Shown here in pieces: positions 1 through 64,000 of a stretch of 64,000 nucleotides of DNA. The stretch spans positions 89,339,399 through 89,403,398 of the forward strand of contig CM068367.1 in NCBI GenBank assembly GCA_034769895.1. The letters run 5' to 3'. The notes beneath the pieces were generated by a model. That model searched no databases and was not told the DNA's origin. It saw nothing but the letters and a program-made list of their open reading frames with translations. Positions within the stretch are counted from its first letter, which is position 1. The number at the start of each line of letters is the position of its first letter. The position numbers and the translations under genes were made by a program. This DNA is from Magicicada septendecula. Lineage: Eukaryota > Arthropoda > Insecta > Hemiptera > Cicadidae.

Positions 1-397
1 TTTTACATAAACAATTTGGCACCACCCGGGGATTATCCACTACGTTTGAACCTCAGATCGGGAACCACGGTACCTGGTTATCCGTACGTTCGTTACGGAC
101 CCAAACATCGTGAGTTACACCGCCATGCGAGGACGAAGTGGTAAGAAACACAGACACAATTTACACTCAGACACACTGTTACATTTACAGAGGAACCAGT
201 AAGAAGATGACACAACGGCGTTTGGTTATAATATAAGTATCGTTAAGAAATATGTGCTTTGTTTTCGAGTATGAAAATGTTATGTATCTGCTTTAACTTA
301 ATGTATATACAATGTAATGTATCTACATATGTATCCAATCTTAATAAAGTGTTCAAAGTGTTATGGTACCAGAATTTTTAACAGTTCCATGTTTCAG
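1..397. other. Upstream intron edge with LTR-element-like leader sequence
   Basis: No coding sequence is recognised before the exon that opens at 398. The stretch near position 14 reads AATTTGGCACC, which resembles the sequence joining an LTR to its primer-binding site in gypsy-type elements; the same kind of string recurs at 13867 in this window. It may be the inner edge of an LTR element whose body lies before the window, but nothing else supports that. The last 30 bases serve as the 3' end of an esterase intron (acceptor AG at 396-397). Confidence 0.3.
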
Positions 398-63190
<62,793 letters not shown>

Positions 63191-63856
63191 CAAGCCAACA
63201 ACCAAAACAAACTCTTGCAATAGGCATATACAAGTTTACTGAAATATAACACTATATCGGAATAACAATATACAGTACAGTCTCCCTAAAAAGAATTAGA
63301 TGGGGCCCTAACGTTTCCCCATTATAGAGAAATTCATTACAGGGAAAATCTGAAATAACTATACTGTTCGGAATAGAAATTGTGAAAGAATCAGCCAGTT
63401 TTTTTCATTAGAAAGAAATTGTCATTATGAAGAGCTCCATTATAAAGAAAATTTACCACATCACAGTAGCAGAAGATTAATATTTAAACTTACCTTCACA
63501 ATCATGCATCTTGTATCATGAATACCGACTTCATAATAAAAAGTGATTTCAGTGAATGATGTTTCTTATCATTTACAATTTTCATCATACAAAACAGTTG
63601 CCATTCCCGAAAGGCGACACTGGTGTTTTTGATTAATAAAAGTAAAGCATCTACATATATCTGGAAAACAGTAAAAGTGTATCATGAATAAATCCATTTT
63701 ACAAAAAATTAATAATATTAAAGTAATTACAAAAATGTATTATTAACATGAATTTATTCATGAAGATGACATTAAACAGTTAAGTTTTATAATATTATTT
63801 ATTATATATTATAAAAACTGTTTTCCCTGCTAAAAGCCTTCTCCTTCTGATAGCTC
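63191..63856. other. Downstream of the esterase
   Basis: Presumed 3' UTR and intergenic DNA. CAGTCTCCCTAAAAAGAATT near 63270, followed by repeated CATTATAGAG-type strings to 63450, recalls remnants of pogo/Tigger-type elements, but no second end was found. Confidence 0.4.
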
Positions 63857-64000
63857 CTATCCGTTTCGGATATTGGATATCATACAAACTATTTTAACTT
63901 CCTGTACTGCTGCATGGAATAAGTCAGTAGTATTCATGCCAAACCAGGTCCTTAAAATTCTCTGCCATGATATTCTCAGTCGCCCAACACCTCTCTTCCC
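63857..64000 (-). pseudogene. LINE ORF 3' end running off the window
   Basis: On the - strand an open frame reads RLRISWQRILRTWFGMNTTD and ends MISNIRNG with a stop (63857-63859). This is the usual C-terminus of RTE-like insect LINE ORFs (SWLRNIRxWF...IANIRxG). It continues past the window edge, so the state of the RT is unknown. Confidence 0.78.

Overview
The window is animal nuclear DNA, almost certainly from an insect with a large, transposon-rich, AT-rich genome. Its backbone is one split host gene on the + strand: a carboxylesterase (alpha/beta-hydrolase, COE family) read here as nine exons between 398 and 63190. The exons have matching phases, consensus splice sites and a complete Ser-Glu-His triad. 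Intron lengths run from about 0.4 to 20.6 kb. The N-terminal exon(s) lie before the window. The last exon is out of frame with the family's usual C-terminus. I cannot name the species.

Nearly everything else is mobile DNA inside the introns. Intron 1 (536-21155) holds an old LINE tail; a Penelope-like element (PLE) pair joined head to head (4083-7269) and itself hit by a solo LTR; an internally deleted BEL/Pao element (7962 to about 11674); and a decayed Ty3/gypsy element A (about 13871-20574) interrupted by an intact Tc1/mariner-type transposase gene with unusually wide Asp-Glu spacing (16002-17354). Intron 2 (21301-33101) holds a full-length but broken hAT element with 8-bp target duplication (21512-26029), a cluster of PLE-derived palindromic pieces (26245-28040), a stray hAT N-terminal exon and a second hAT. 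Intron 4 holds a short hAT MITE, a PLE-derived foldback element with microsatellites, and a mariner-type element. Intron 6 (40007-57644) holds a satellite-like repeat split by a structurally complete, young Ty3/gypsy element B (41844-50728), then a hAT MITE, a third hAT on the - strand, a LINE tail, a hAT scrap and a 5'-truncated PLE. Introns 7 and 8 hold a hAT MITE and a LINE fragment split by a PIF/Harbinger-like insertion. The window ends in another LINE tail.

The elements use the usual enzymes: reverse transcriptase with GIY-YIG endonuclease (PLE), protease-RT-RNase H-integrase polyproteins (LTR elements), and DDE transposases (hAT, Tc1/mariner). Only the Sailor-like transposase ORF is undamaged. 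The most notable signals are hammerhead-ribozyme-like motifs at the PLE ends, an A AAA AAC frameshift heptamer at the gag-pol boundary of gypsy B, the inverted PLE structures, and the frame break at the C-terminus of the esterase. All similarity statements come from reading the sequence and from family knowledge; no searches were run.
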